Below, piece after piece: positions 12,601 to 23,701 of a DNA stretch of 28,090 bases. Source of the DNA: Saccoglossus kowalevskii (Eukaryota > Hemichordata > Enteropneusta > Harrimaniidae); NCBI RefSeq assembly GCF_000003605.2, contig NW_003140323.1, forward strand, positions 1-28,090, given 5' to 3'. Within the stretch, counting starts at the first letter, position 1. Each line of letters begins with the position of its first letter. Position numbers and translations under genes: made by a program. The notes beneath the pieces were generated by a model. The model was not told the DNA's origin. It searched no databases and was given only the letters and a program-made list of their open reading frames with translations.

Positions 12601-13252
12601 TTTAACTAAATATGTGATGCATAGGGGGTACTCGGCAAATTAAGTGGTCTCATTACGTTGATAAGCAATCAAACTTGTTTGTCTACAACTGTGTAGTGTC
12701 ACTACTGTTGTACATGTATCATTTATGGGTTAGTTATATACGGGTCATCGTCTACCTATCATTTTAATTAGAACACTGTGCTGCGAGATTTGACCCCTGT
12801 CATGTGAACACCAAGTATGCGCACGCGTATTAGCTACACGTTCACAGAGAGGTGTCATCAGTGCCGGTTATTCTCAGTTAGTATGCTAATGGGTTTAGAA
12901 ATCAGGAGTTTAAAATTTATAATCTCTAAGCAAGAGTTGATACTATATCATTCATATACCAATTATAAACAAGTTAATAGGTATATTGCTGTACTAGAGT
13001 AATATTCCCTCACAATGTACTTGTGTGATATTGAGACTGTCGAATATCACTATCGTAAGTGTAGTTGGTGGGAGACTGTATGTACGGACTTTATACACTT
13101 TTAATTGTGTTCACAGGCGACGTAAAATTATACACTTGTACATTTTATGGGCTTCTAAAACTGTTCGTCATAGAGGAAATAACCCCGGATTAACATCTTT
13201 AACACGTACTGATGGCATATCAATACAATAAAATGCTTCTAGAAACTCGTGT
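9661..13252. other. Intergenic or intronic DNA, no gene seen
   Basis: CpG returns to a high level here, densest about 10730-10870. Reading frames are short and overlapping, with no recognisable domain. A simple A11 run sits inside an inverted repeat (ATATGTTTT 12088-12096 / AAAACATAT 12104-12112). The 32 bases from 10491 resemble those from 5721. Nothing else could be assigned. Confidence 0.6.
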
Positions 13253-13275
13253 ATTGTATTCGTAGCGAATACAAT
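13253..13275. repeat. Perfect 10-bp stem hairpin next to a T-run
   Basis: ATTGTATTCG (13253-13262) and CGAATACAAT (13266-13275) are exact reverse complements around TAG. A run of T residues begins about 12 bases downstream. In bacteria this layout would suggest a terminator, but in this eukaryotic context that reading is unsupported, so it is listed only as a hairpin. Confidence 0.7.
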
Positions 13276-16200
13276 GAGATTTGGAGTTTTTTTTTTTAGT
13301 TCTCTGAAAAACACAAGCTGTTGATCACCTTTAGATTGTAGTCATGTGTTTTGCCAATTGCAACTGTAAATCCTGTGATTGGGATTTAACTTAAGCTTTA
13401 CGGTGTAAGCACCCTGGATGAGTTCTGACATAGACATTCATTCATTTCTTCACGAAAGTGCCATTGATAACTCAGAATGTAATGTAATACCCCCTCCCCA
13501 AATAGAAAAGTAAACAGTTCACACGACATGAAAAGTTAACATACCTCTTAAAAAATCATTTTGTTGAAATTCCAATACTGTTGTGTTTTCGTTGTTTCTG
13601 GTGTTTTCATTTATAAGTTGCGAAGGAAGTAGATGATCATAGAGTATAATTTCCGCTGAAGACACGACTTGTTTGTTGGTACCGCAACTCACTTAAGTGC
13701 CGATATCTTCGACGTGCAACATTAAATTATAACTAAGCATCTATGTAAGCTCGTTCTATCATCATGGGAAACATATGTGTGCAATTTTAGTTTGCTATTA
13801 TAAATTTTAAAAATTACTAATGACCACGAATTACGTTGAATAATATATATAAATATATATGTCTGTGTTTGCGACAGCGACAGCTGCTGTGATTGCTGAC
13901 GGATAAAGCTGTGTGAGAATTATGTATTTATGAATGTCTTTCCTGTGTAATTCGTCTCCTTGTTTTCAAGATTGAACCACTTGTTTGGTAACATAAGAGT
14001 AAACACTTGAAGATTCCCGACCACATTTATCACACATGGTATATATTCATGTAGAACACATTAACATATGTCAGCTGTGTTTAGTTTTGATGGCAGTGTT
14101 AATATTGGTATATATATATCCAATATGTCTGGGCGTGTTGATTCCTTGCACTGTGACACCATTTTTATATTACATGTTTGTGACTTGAGGCGATGATATT
14201 TCATCTCCGCTGTATTATGTTTTTAAGTTATTAAAAAATAAATCAGTCTCGTACGTGATAATTGTTGGGCGCTGTATTGTCAGATCCATGTAGTTGAGAA
14301 AGTCCTGTCATAGGCAGTCCGTCATTGTTGGCATCAAACGTTGTCTATCTAGTACAAGCTGTTTAAATACGTGTGTCATTTTGTCGGAAGTTCAACAAAG
14401 TTGTCAACTTATTTAAATAATTATAACGTTATACGTGTTTGCATTTTTATATTTCAATATTAATTATTGATTGTATTTTATTTTGATAGATGACAGGAAA
14501 TGCCTTTTTTATTGTATTTCATCTGAACGACGGGTTTGTAAAATGTATTGAGTTTTAATTAAATATATATTATTCTTGAGTACATACACCCCGAATTAAC
14601 GGAATTTCAATCCGCGGACTATTACAATTTATTACCTTCAGTAATATACTTATTTACTATATTATATGCTTTTATAGAAACGCCGAAGTCTCATTGGTCA
14701 ATCGATACCATGCTGAAGTCTCATTGGTCAATCGATACCATGTGCAGCCCTGTTATCACACGCTAAAAGGGCAATGCTTGAGGTCAATGTACGAACAAGA
14801 GTTTGGGTGCGTGTCACACATTCAATGTTTTCACACATATGTATGGATAGTTTAAACAAAACATCCACTATTTGCTCAGGTTAGGTTATTTTCATGTGCT
14901 TGTGTTCGCATGTCGCTTACTCGTAAGTAACTGAAACACAAGCGTTCTCGACGCGCTGGTATTGTTTTGTTCTTAGTTTTCAAACTACTACTTAACATTT
15001 TTTTAGAAAGTCCATATTATTATTATTATTGGAATAAAGTACACCATACAGCCTGTTATTGTATGATAGTGCTTGAACTGGAATGTTCACTTAAATAATA
15101 TGCTCGATTACGTCTCGACAATTATTGCCCACATTCCTTTCCTTGCACTTTTATTACGTTATACTGAACAGTGCGTCGTAATTTATGCCATAATTACATG
15201 CTCAGAAAATGAAAATAACGTGTATTTTTTTCATTGACTAACTTACTTATTTAATATAATTGCATATCATTGACAGTGGTTGGGTGGCAATTTCCTTTAT
15301 GTACAGACGTGATTGAAAAACTCGTGCACGTCTTAAATCATGTGAAAACTTGAATATTTTGTACCCAAATGTGCATTATGTGTGAGTAGATTATAATTTA
15401 ATTAACAACGAGAAAACGTACGATTCCTAACGTAGACACTAGTAAATTATGTCGACCATTCAATCCTTGATCAGTGAAAGGAGGACACGCCGTTTTTTTA
15501 ATCTCTTGTCGCATCCAATTATATTATGAGTGACTTGCGCTGACAATTGCAAAATACTTGCTCTGTCCATTACGTGCAATTTTGGTTTAGGTGAATTACT
15601 TGACTAGTTCGCGTCGCCACTTGCTATTACATCAGAGGAACAACTGGTTGGCGTTTTATATATACACTCTCTACAATAGCATATTTCACTGATACGTATT
15701 ACAGCTTTTATTTGATCGTGACAAAAACAATTGTATTAGGTGGCATTGCGTAGTGAGTACAATATGACGTTGAGGAATAATTTTGCACAATTTTTCTACA
15801 AAAAATGTTCACTTTGGTCCAATTGGGCTAAATATGTGTGGGTTTAGTTGACTTTTAGTCTTACAATAATTATATATTACATTTGGGTAGGAGTGTAACC
15901 CTCGAAGGTATACTATGAAATAGTATCAACCAGCCTATCTAGTATGTCTATGTCAAAACGTCAGAGCAATGAATGATGGGAGTCCACCGTCAGGCCGTGA
16001 CAAGACGAGGTCGTACACCCACTCAGCGAGATATCGGTAACGTTTTGTTTGTTATAATGACAAGTAAATAAATAGTGTTACTCATATAAAATTCAAATGA
16101 CTACTACTTTTCACTTGTTTCGGTTTTAAATGCACAATACAGTAATGCAGTTCAAATAGTTGAAAGTGTTGGATATCATGTGGAATGCGGTGATGGAATA

Positions 16201-17520
16201 CATCCATGTTTTGGAATCTGGGACATGTAGTTTCTGTGCATAGATGAAATTGTCACGACGAAGAGAGAACGTCGCATACAGATCACTTCGGAGGTATAAT
16301 TGGACATTCTGTACGAACAATAAAAACATGCCAAGCTCTTTTTCGAATTGACTCCCAGTCAGTGAATAAATTTCTATAATGACTTTAGTCAGCGAGAGAA
16401 ATATTTGTTCTGTCATGGAACTAAGTTACATGGTTTAATCAAAGGTTTATCTTGAACGGCAAATGAACAATGGGCACGCTCACCATCTCATGTACACCCA
16501 CATTCACAGCAAGAGCAGGACTGTCGAATTTTTTTTTTAGACTATTTTCTATTTAATATTTTTTCTGCCAAGACGTTGTTTTGTGTTGCGAACAAACAAG
16601 GAACGCAATGAAATCTAGAAAGTAACGTGTTAAAAGCTTCGATAGATTTGGAACAAAGCATTGTAAATGTTGCTTTCTAAACGTGTTATGGTATTTTCTG
16701 TTAGAAGCAGGCACCCATGAATGGTGAAATTGATTATTTTGTCGGGGTCACCCACTTCGAATCTGTCCTGACACCATTTTAATACCGACGATTGGTCCTA
16801 AAATTGTCAGAATTCCCGAAAATAGTGTGCTTAATCTACTTGCAAGAGTGAGTATGTATTGTTTTGTTTCATTTGCACGGAAGCATTCTACACTTTGCTG
16901 TAAGGATACACGAAACAAGTTATTTACAAGAATGTGACACTATAGCTATATAATATAGCCAATAATAACATTTATGAACCAAATATTTTTTCTTAAAATA
17001 TATGATTATTATGACAGTATTTATATATATTACATATTTTACAGGGATTTGATAAATTGTGAGCAATTTGAACATTTTGATGTTGTTTGTCTAAAAATGG
17101 GTGACAGCAATCCCTACCCAAAAATACTTTACTTTAATATGATTCCGTATTGGTAACTGTGTCATCTAAAGTGTACTATCAGTGTTAGCTCGGCCGAGTA
17201 TATTCAATCTAATATGAATAACGTTGCTGTACATGATGATCGTATGTGCGTGTGTCAAAAGTAGGAGTGCAACTAATGGCGTTTGATGACGCCGCCGTAT
17301 TGATATGCATGTGCATTGTGCTGTAAATCTTCTTCCATGGAAACATTAATCGCGCAAAATAAATATCACACAGCCATATTCGGTTCATAATACCGGCCGA
17401 TTGGCTATTTGCTTTCACCATCCGTGTAACATCGGTTAGGTTGTTTACGATTAAAGCATTTGGTATATATTAATAAATAATACTGCCTGGTTGTCGCATT
17501 TCCTTATTTGAACAACATGC
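13276..17520. other. Intergenic or intronic DNA, no gene seen
   Basis: Only short ORFs are present. Simple-sequence patches include TA-rich stretches at 13842-13860 and 14108-14120 and an ATT repeat near 15019-15031. The 30-bp duplication at 14682-14741 is the one structured feature. No exon, RNA gene or transposon terminus was recognised. Confidence 0.55.
14682..14741. repeat. Tandem duplication of a 30-bp unit
   Basis: Two adjacent 30-base copies, 14682-14711 and 14712-14741, differ at one position (C at 14684, T at 14714). Each contains CATTGGTCAATCGAT, which carries an inverted CCAAT box (ATTGG) followed by TCAATCGAT. Doubling of a compact motif cluster could be regulatory or simple slippage. 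Confidence 0.9.
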
Positions 17521-17557
17521 ACATGTTTCTAATTAATCTGAGCAGATTAGGACATGT
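17521..17557. repeat. Imperfect inverted repeat
   Basis: ACATGT and CTAAT (17521-17533) pair with ATTAG and ACATGT (17546-17557) with a small internal bulge. An alternative compact stem, TAATCTG / CAGATTA (17534-17540 with 17543-17549), lies in the centre. Function is unknown. Confidence 0.6.
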
Positions 17558-17730
17558 ATGTGCGTAGACACGACATAAAAATATCATGTGTTTAGGTGGT
17601 TACGTGGCAACTCGAGAATTTTGCAATAAGTGACGGTTTGGTTTTCAAATGGTTTAATCGAATTTAGCTCTATATTTCCCACGCATTTAATCAGTAGCTA
17701 CAATAGTGTTACAAATCAGTAATTTTAACA

Positions 17731-18650
17731 CATTGGGGGGGGAAGTAAGATTTGTGATAATATTGAAAAATTTAAGTATATCATGAATACATCAGAAATA
17801 AAACTCATTAAACATGTTATTACCTATCTAAAATCATCTTATACTTTACATGCTAACTTCCAAGCACAATGACAACTTTCTTCTTTTAAGCATTATTAAT
17901 AATGTACCTAGTAGTAGTTGTGTCTTTTTCATGTGATTTAGTTACTTTTTTTTATACTTTTATTACAATTAGCTAAAATTGAGATGTAATTTCACAATAC
18001 AGCGTAATAAAGTTAATATTATTATAGTGATGTAATACTGGACCAAAATAACTCTTGTTTTACCAAATAAACACACACGGCCATGCTATGCATATACAGC
18101 TAGACAGCTTGAGAATTCATTTTTGGTCGACTAAAACAATTTACACTCTATAATTCTAAATTTTAACCAGTTTAATAATTTGATACCACGAATGTGACTC
18201 AGTACTGCATGAATGACAGAAGCGTGATGGTGAATGACAATATTGGTTTTATAAACAAAGTTGTTTTTACCATACTATCTTCCAAGAACTATTGGTTACA
18301 CATACAGTATTGTGGTAATTTTGTTTTGAAGCTTAAATTGTGACTGATTCTATGTTAAAATTATATAACTCTAAATTCGTGATGACATAGTACCAAAAAG
18401 TATATACCATGACTGACAGAGTAAATTTTGTTGGCATGATTTTGAAATATGTGTTCTAATGCTTCATCACTGTGTTCGATAAAAGAATCTCACAATAGCA
18501 ATGAATTTTGTTTTAATTATGTAGTTTTGTAATTCCCAACAGAATATTGTTCCATGGATGCCCAATATTGATCAATACAATACATTACATGTTGTCAAAC
18601 CATGTTTACCAATTTTCGTTCATGAGTATTATAATTTTTTTTACAATTTT
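17731..18650. other. AT-rich CpG-poor stretch, no gene seen
   Basis: I count about seven CpG in roughly 900 bases, far fewer than in the flank that follows. It begins near a G8 run (17735-17742). There is no ORF of interest and no recognisable element ends. It may be an old insertion or a differently methylated segment. Confidence 0.4.
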
Positions 18651-18829
18651 CTTTATGAAACCACTTGAACTTAATGGACAAATCTACGAGTGAACCATTG
18701 TTATAGCGGTGTGTTGAACATATTTCATGGACAGAATAGTCGTGAGCGGTTCGTATCTGCAACACTCACGATATTGTGATCTATAGTTTGTACACACACG
18801 TGACGGAGGGCGACAGTAGGATATTATAC

Positions 18830-18838
18830 AAGATGGCC
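18830..18838 (+). promoter_or_regulatory. YY1-like motif
   Basis: AAGATGGCC, preceded by TAC, matches the core of the YY1 consensus (AAGATGGCGGC), which is often found at or just downstream of transcription starts. It is a short motif and weak on its own. Confidence 0.35.
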
Positions 18839-18933
18839 TTCTCCATCCAGGCATATTTCTAGCTTAGTACACAGCCTCATTCGGAATACCGGGCCGCATG
18901 GTGTTTGATTTCGAACTATGGTCATTACAACGC

Positions 18934-18947
18934 GTTTCCATGGCAAC
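18934..18947. promoter_or_regulatory. RFX X-box 1
   Basis: GTTTCCATGGCAAC fits the RFX X-box, two half-sites GTNRCC and RGYAAC around a short spacer, with one departure (T for R in the first half). By established knowledge RFX factors bind this site at promoters of ciliary genes in animals. Confidence 0.6.
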
Positions 18948-19137
18948 ATCACTTGCTTATTACGACCAATTGCACCATGACAATACGACATCATAAGAAT
19001 ACAACGACTCGCACAGCCGCAGAAACAAGTCGAAGGTTAAGTGATCTTTTTTTCCAAATGAGAATGAAAACATTTAACAGCGGACCTCATTTTCCCATAA
19101 CTATGAGGCCCCGAATATCATAGATGCAGTCGCCTAC

Positions 19138-19151
19138 GTTGCTATGGCAAC
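19138..19151. promoter_or_regulatory. RFX X-box 2
   Basis: GTTGCTATGGCAAC is a nearly ideal RFX X-box: GTTGCT and GGCAAC half-sites separated by AT. It lies 204 bases from the first X-box, and two such matches this close are unlikely by chance. Confidence 0.65.
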
Positions 19152-20325
19152 ACTTTTCAAGATTATATACAAGGATGATGACCCTTGAGTTTAAGTATCG
19201 ATGTAAAATAAGTATATAATATAACTACACAAATATAGATGATGTAAAAAATATTTCAATAAGTGTTGATTTGAACGAACGCGAAATCTCGTTCATTTTA
19301 AGTTTCGGGAATTAAATATCAATATATGAAATGAAATGATGTCTTGTTGTACTGCGTTTGAGTGTCAGTCAGTCGACCTTCTCCAATATGTTGTCATCAA
19401 ATTGTCTAAGTCTCCACGAACGTGGCAACCTAAATACACACCCACCGACATACCTACCAGGGTAATATTGTAGGCATTGTAGGTATAGTGATTTTGGATT
19501 CACGGGTAAATTAAAACAAAATTACTTTGACTAAAACTATAAACACCTTAGCACCCTGTTGGCACACTGTTTCTCACTGCAATGTGTTACGGTACTCCCC
19601 GCCAAATGCTAATAGGAAATAAAATACCTATATATATATTTACAGAAACATAAACTATTTACCAATTATGGGAATAGTATAGTGCTGAAAACACTGAATA
19701 TATAATGGATGTGCGTTTATTTATGGTACCAGTTGTTTTTTTTCCAATCCAACATTGTTTTTGTCTTTGAATGTCGTTCTTTATATAGAATATGCGTGTT
19801 TGTTTTTTTACTTTACCTTGTATGTCGGAAATACTCAAATAGAATAGGTATGTGATAGTAGTCGCTAAAGCATCGTCCAGATTTTACAGCACAAGTAGAA
19901 ATGGTTCATCATCCAAAGTAATGCCCTTTCCTCCAAAATCATACCATATGTGCAGCCGCTGACAGTCAAGTGACCAATTAACAACATTTCATTGTATGTT
20001 TGTTTTGATGTCCACTCTGTCGAGCAGCCTTGCTGCATGGTCCCCAGTTTCCAGTCGAATGAGTAGTTGTGCATTTCACTCTGCGCAGTGCACAGTGAGT
20101 TGCGTTGAATATTCATAGACGACCGCTTTCCAATGTAAACATACATTTTGCAGTTTCGCAATGACACTAATTATACAATCAATATTAAAATGTTAGTAAA
20201 ATTTAGATAAAGGTACATGAACATCAGCTCATGCATTGCTAAATCTAACTGAAATTTCTAACTAATATAAAATAATATAATATATCTATATATATTTATA
20301 TTGCCGTCATGGTATTTGCCGTTAA
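19152..20325. other. No gene confidently seen
   Basis: AT-rich DNA with a small inverted repeat (ATACCTAC 19450-19457 / GTAGGTAT 19479-19486) and a TGAACGA / TCGTTCA stem (19272-19295). A reverse-strand 100-residue ORF (19865-20167) has a reasonable composition but no recognisable domain, so I do not call it a gene. TA-rich sequence abuts the repeat that begins at 20326. Confidence 0.45.
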
Positions 20326-20328
20326 TTA

Positions 20329-20357
20329 GTCCCGTCGGACGTAGTCCGAACGGGGAC
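20329..20357. repeat. Terminal hairpin of the interspersed repeat
   Basis: GTCCCGTCGGAC (20329-20340) and GTCCGAACGGGGAC (20344-20357) pair around GTA with two single-base bulges. It is the GC-richest structured site in this part of the window. Confidence 0.8.
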
Positions 20358-20366
20358 TTTTGGGTT

Positions 20367-20386
20367 CCGTCCGTCCGTCCGTCCGT
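20367..20386. repeat. (CCGT)5 microsatellite
   Basis: Five exact CCGT units lie ten bases after the hairpin. A microsatellite placed just inside a terminal hairpin is typical of several non-autonomous Helitron-like families, including DINE-1 and Helentron-associated elements. Confidence 0.9.
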
Positions 20387-20501
20387 CATTATATCTCAGA
20401 GACACCTGGACAGAGTTTCTTCAAAACTTGTACAAAGACAAGTCATAATGGGAGAGATGTGCACATCGATTTATTTTTGATTTAGTTGACCTGATTCGAT
20501 T

Positions 20502-20528
20502 CAAAATGGCGGACTGCTAGCCATTTTG
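20502..20528. repeat. 9-bp inverted repeat with YY1-like core
   Basis: CAAAATGGC (20502-20510) and GCCATTTTG (20520-20528) are exact reverse complements around nine bases. AAAATGGCGGAC resembles a YY1 site. The corresponding place in the second internal copy (20821 onward) keeps the left arm but has a changed right arm. Confidence 0.7.
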
Positions 20529-21071
20529 TTTTTTTACGAGTGTTCTGTTTATTTTAACAGATTTGTTTATTTACAGATTTGGGATACATTTTTTACAAAG
20601 GCAAAATATAACGGGTTAAATGTTATATTCAGTTATTTTTTGTTTTTATCGAAATTTAGCTGAATGACGGCCATTTTTGTCAAAAACGAATAAAATCACA
20701 AAATTCAAACATGTCATCAACCGTTTCTTGAACATGCCTTGACCGATTTCATTCAAACTTGGCATTGACATCGGTTATAGTGGGTTACTGGTGCGCGTCA
20801 TTGTTTTTCCTGACTTGACTCAAAATGGCGGACTGGTGGCATTTTGTTTTTTACGAGTGTTCTGCTTATTTTACGGAGATGCTTGTACAGATTTTGGTTA
20901 AATCTAGTACAAAGGCAAGCTATTGCTTTGTTTTATTTTGTTGACCTTCAACTGACAGCCATTAATTGTCCCAAAAATCATTTGGACATGCCATGAACAG
21001 TTTCTGGGGTATGCATTGATCAATTTCATTCAAACTCAGTCTTTATACCTGTTTCATGCACATTTGCAGTA

Positions 21072-23554
21072 AAAAGGCTAAATACTATCCAATATTTAAA
21101 CATAATCTGATTATACTTTTCATTGTTTGACAAAGTCACTAAAAACATGACTTGTTATTTTTAGCGTGGATTTATTAAACTATTGTTATGGTTACTCCCT
21201 ATTATATATATATTTAAATGGAATACATGAACGAAGAGTGATGAACAAATCGCTGTTGAAGAGTTCTGCTGTACGCCGGGGGTGGCGCATGAATTTACTT
21301 TACTTTTTTAATGTTAGCCTAATGGTTCTTCCATGTCGTCTTAATTGGATTTTCACTGCGATGTAGTTCCTACAAGAATCTGAATGGCAAGCGTTCATCT
21401 CATGTCACGTTGGTGTGACACTCAGTTAAGGTTATTTTCGATACCTGATTTACACGTTAATAAGTGGAACATAAGTAACACATTTTTATCAAATAATTGG
21501 CTCTGAAAACGTGCGTGCAAAAGATCGTTGCTTGGCATGAGAATGGCTACGTCCTGGTAACGTCACAGATACGTCATAAAATCACGTCATATGTTATTCG
21601 TTTTTGTTATCCTTAAGCCTGGATGAACACTGATACGTTACACATGATACGTCGGCTTATATTGTGTAGTGTAAGTTGATTCTTCGTGTAAAGTGCGCGC
21701 GTCAAAACAGCTTTAAATACACCTCCTCCTCCTGTGTATTGTGTGCACATTTAACCACTAACTAACTTAGCAATGTATAGTAACCGAGTCCATTATAATC
21801 ATATAGTAGAAACTACTACGAAAAATGTCGGTCTGATATATATTTGCATTATTAATTAAACAAATGTATGTGCAACAGAGCTGATAATAATATATTTACG
21901 CACAACTGCCAAGAATAGTAATATCGCAATACACACGTCGTCTAAATCACGCCCCTAGTGCCGAATCACAACCATGACGTAAACACAAAGGCCGCAATCG
22001 AGTAGCAACGATATCGTTTTGCTCTGTAGTCATCCGTCAATGACGATTATCTTTTTAAGAGTTTTTGCTATTTTTTAGATGACGTCATTTTGATGTCACA
22101 GGATCGCTTCATCACTAGAGCGCGACCTTTAGGCATGGTGAATTATATCCTCTGAGTAGAAGATAAATTCATGGATTCGAACAAATCCTCCCGACTTGGT
22201 GACTAGGATATTGATACTGAATAAATATGCTTAATTCGTATTTGTTGCATATAGTAGTTTCACGCATAACTTAACATGTATGTGCAAATATACTGGGATA
22301 TAGTGTTGTGGACCATGTAATTAACTCGACGCCTCAACCGTGTATTTAATTGTTGTCCCCATTCTGATCTAATATCGGAAAAGTGAAAAAATATGCAGCG
22401 ACTGTTAAATTTATACATAAACCAATTGAACTGAATGGAAATTCGTGATGATCGGCTTTTGAGGTATGCTAAACTATACAGAGTGAGTCGCGTCTTTTTT
22501 TTAACATTGCGTGTTTAAGCGCATCGACTAGTTATTGTAATTCCTCTGGCATTCACTATGGCGTCATGTCAAACACTCTAGGCCCCCTTAATCCCATAGA
22601 CAAAACGAGATGGTACAGTGTTTACTCTTCAAAATTCATTGGACGTGTTTCTGACGTAGCTACTAAATATAGGGGGTCAATTGCCACATGACTTCTCGCT
22701 GCATTTAATTTCATATTAATATTGCAGTCGAACGGAAATGTCTCAAAACATCTCCCTACTTATTCGCATAGTATATTCATATATACCCATTTACCATCTC
22801 ACGTTATGTTTAATTAACCTAACCGTAATAAAAATAAAGATTAAAATAAATTATAACGAGAATTCGCGTATTAACGATTCACATAGTGAAAGTGTATACA
22901 CATGCGCATTTCCGGTAAATCGATCTGATAATTGGATATGAACTAAGAAAAGCAAACCCATATATAAACGGTCTCATGTAGTAAGAATATGTACTGCAAT
23001 CTGCAAATATAAAGAGGATATAAAGCTGAAAGATTTGCTTTGATTTATAGTCTACTGACATACACTGTGTTCATCGAGATAGTTGCTTCAATTTCCTGAA
23101 TGTATGTCATTAGAATGCAAAGCGCAATGTTTTCTGAAACGAATAAGTGTGACTGTTTGTGTCGAAGATTAAATTACGGTGTCATGGTGTAATTAGTTCT
23201 TACTGCTAATCATAAACTGTTACCCCATTAGTCGTGTAAATGATTATAATGTTTGATCTCATTAAACAAAAATAGCTAGACTGCAGTTAATATCAATAAT
23301 TAAAATTATACGCTACCGGAACAGTAATTGCGCGATGGTCGGAGCTGTTATATGCATGTTTTTTAGACGGAGCTTCTCTACCAAAACTCTATTATTTCCT
23401 TGAGATAAGTGGTTCAAAATATTCATCAATGTAAAGGTAAAATGTTTGAGTGATAGTTTCGTTGCGGGGCACTGTGGGCTTTTTCCATACAATCCTACCG
23501 ACAGGTAATTCTACTTGAATTCATCCCCGAGCAGGTCGTAAAATAATTAAATGT
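21072..23554. other. No gene seen; CRE half-sites present
   Basis: Short ORFs only. CGTCA/TGACG sites are frequent: 21561-21565, 21572-21576, 21585-21589, 21975-21979, 22035-22039, 22041-22045, and a full palindromic TGACGTCA at 22080-22087. A (CTC)n patch lies near 21722-21732. No exon or RNA gene was recognised. Confidence 0.5.
22080..22087. promoter_or_regulatory. Full CRE palindrome
   Basis: TGACGTCA is the consensus CREB/ATF site; a related TGATGTCA follows five bases later. It could be functional or coincidental. Confidence 0.35.
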
Positions 23555-23638
23555 AATCACTGTGACCCTACAATGACTATTTAATCAATGACTTCAAATC
23601 ACTGTGACCCCACAATGACAATTTAATCAATGACTTCA
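23555..23638. repeat. Tandem duplication of a 42-bp unit
   Basis: Two adjacent 42-base copies (23555-23596, 23597-23638) differ at two positions. The first bases of a third copy (aatc) follow. The unit contains ATCACTGTGACCC and TTTAATCAATGACTT. It is a recent local duplication with no coding content. Confidence 0.9.
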
Positions 23639-23701
23639 AATCTAAAAATCTGTCTACCCCGAATTATCAAGATGAGACATAAATCGATAGATCATCTTAT
23701 T

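Larger units (their letters stand above)
18740..19151. promoter_or_regulatory. Candidate promoter or enhancer with paired RFX X-boxes
   Basis: Right after a CpG-poor stretch, CpG becomes frequent and three recognisable metazoan motifs cluster: a YY1-like site (18830-18838) and two near-consensus RFX X-boxes (18934-18947 and 19138-19151). An inverted repeat TCGTGAG / CTCACGA (18740-18746 with 18765-18771) marks the left side. X-boxes typically lie close upstream of genes for cilium assembly and motility, so this could be the promoter of a gene just outside what I can recognise. Transcription direction is not determined, since X-boxes are nearly symmetric, and no exon was identified on either side. 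Confidence 0.45.
20326..21070 (-). mobile_element. Hairpin-ended interspersed repeat, possibly non-autonomous Helitron-like
   Basis: Reading left to right, the element shows TTAG, a GC-rich hairpin (20329-20357), a (CCGT)5 microsatellite (20367-20386) and then diverged tandem copies. The copies are roughly 20388-20710 and 20720-20995, with the start of a third near 21000-21070. They share CAAAATGGCGGACTG (20502 and 20821, 319 bases apart), acgagtgttctg, the phrase tacaaaggcaa, and 'tttcattcaaact' near the starts of copies two and three. On the minus strand the left end reads as a hairpin running into CTAA then T, which matches the CTRR|T terminus of Helitrons, though Helitrons usually leave 10-12 bases between hairpin and terminus. 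There is no coding sequence. Strand is assigned on this Helitron reading. The element is clearly a repeat-type sequence; its class is inference and the right boundary is approximate. Confidence 0.6.

Noticed and set aside
13253-13300. Bacterial-style intrinsic terminator
   Set aside because: The window is eukaryotic and the stem is AT-rich, so terminator logic does not apply.
18740-18771. GGTTCGTATC as part of a tRNA gene
   Set aside because: It lies inside a simple TCGTGAG/CTCACGA inverted repeat and no tRNA arms are present.
19865-20167. Reverse-strand 100-residue ORF
   Set aside because: Composition is plausible but no domain, splice context or homology could be recognised; this length is expected by chance in 28 kb.
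22168-22195. ggattcgaacaaatcc, resembling a tRNA T-arm on the minus strand
   Set aside because: Stem and loop lengths are wrong and no cloverleaf could be built around it.
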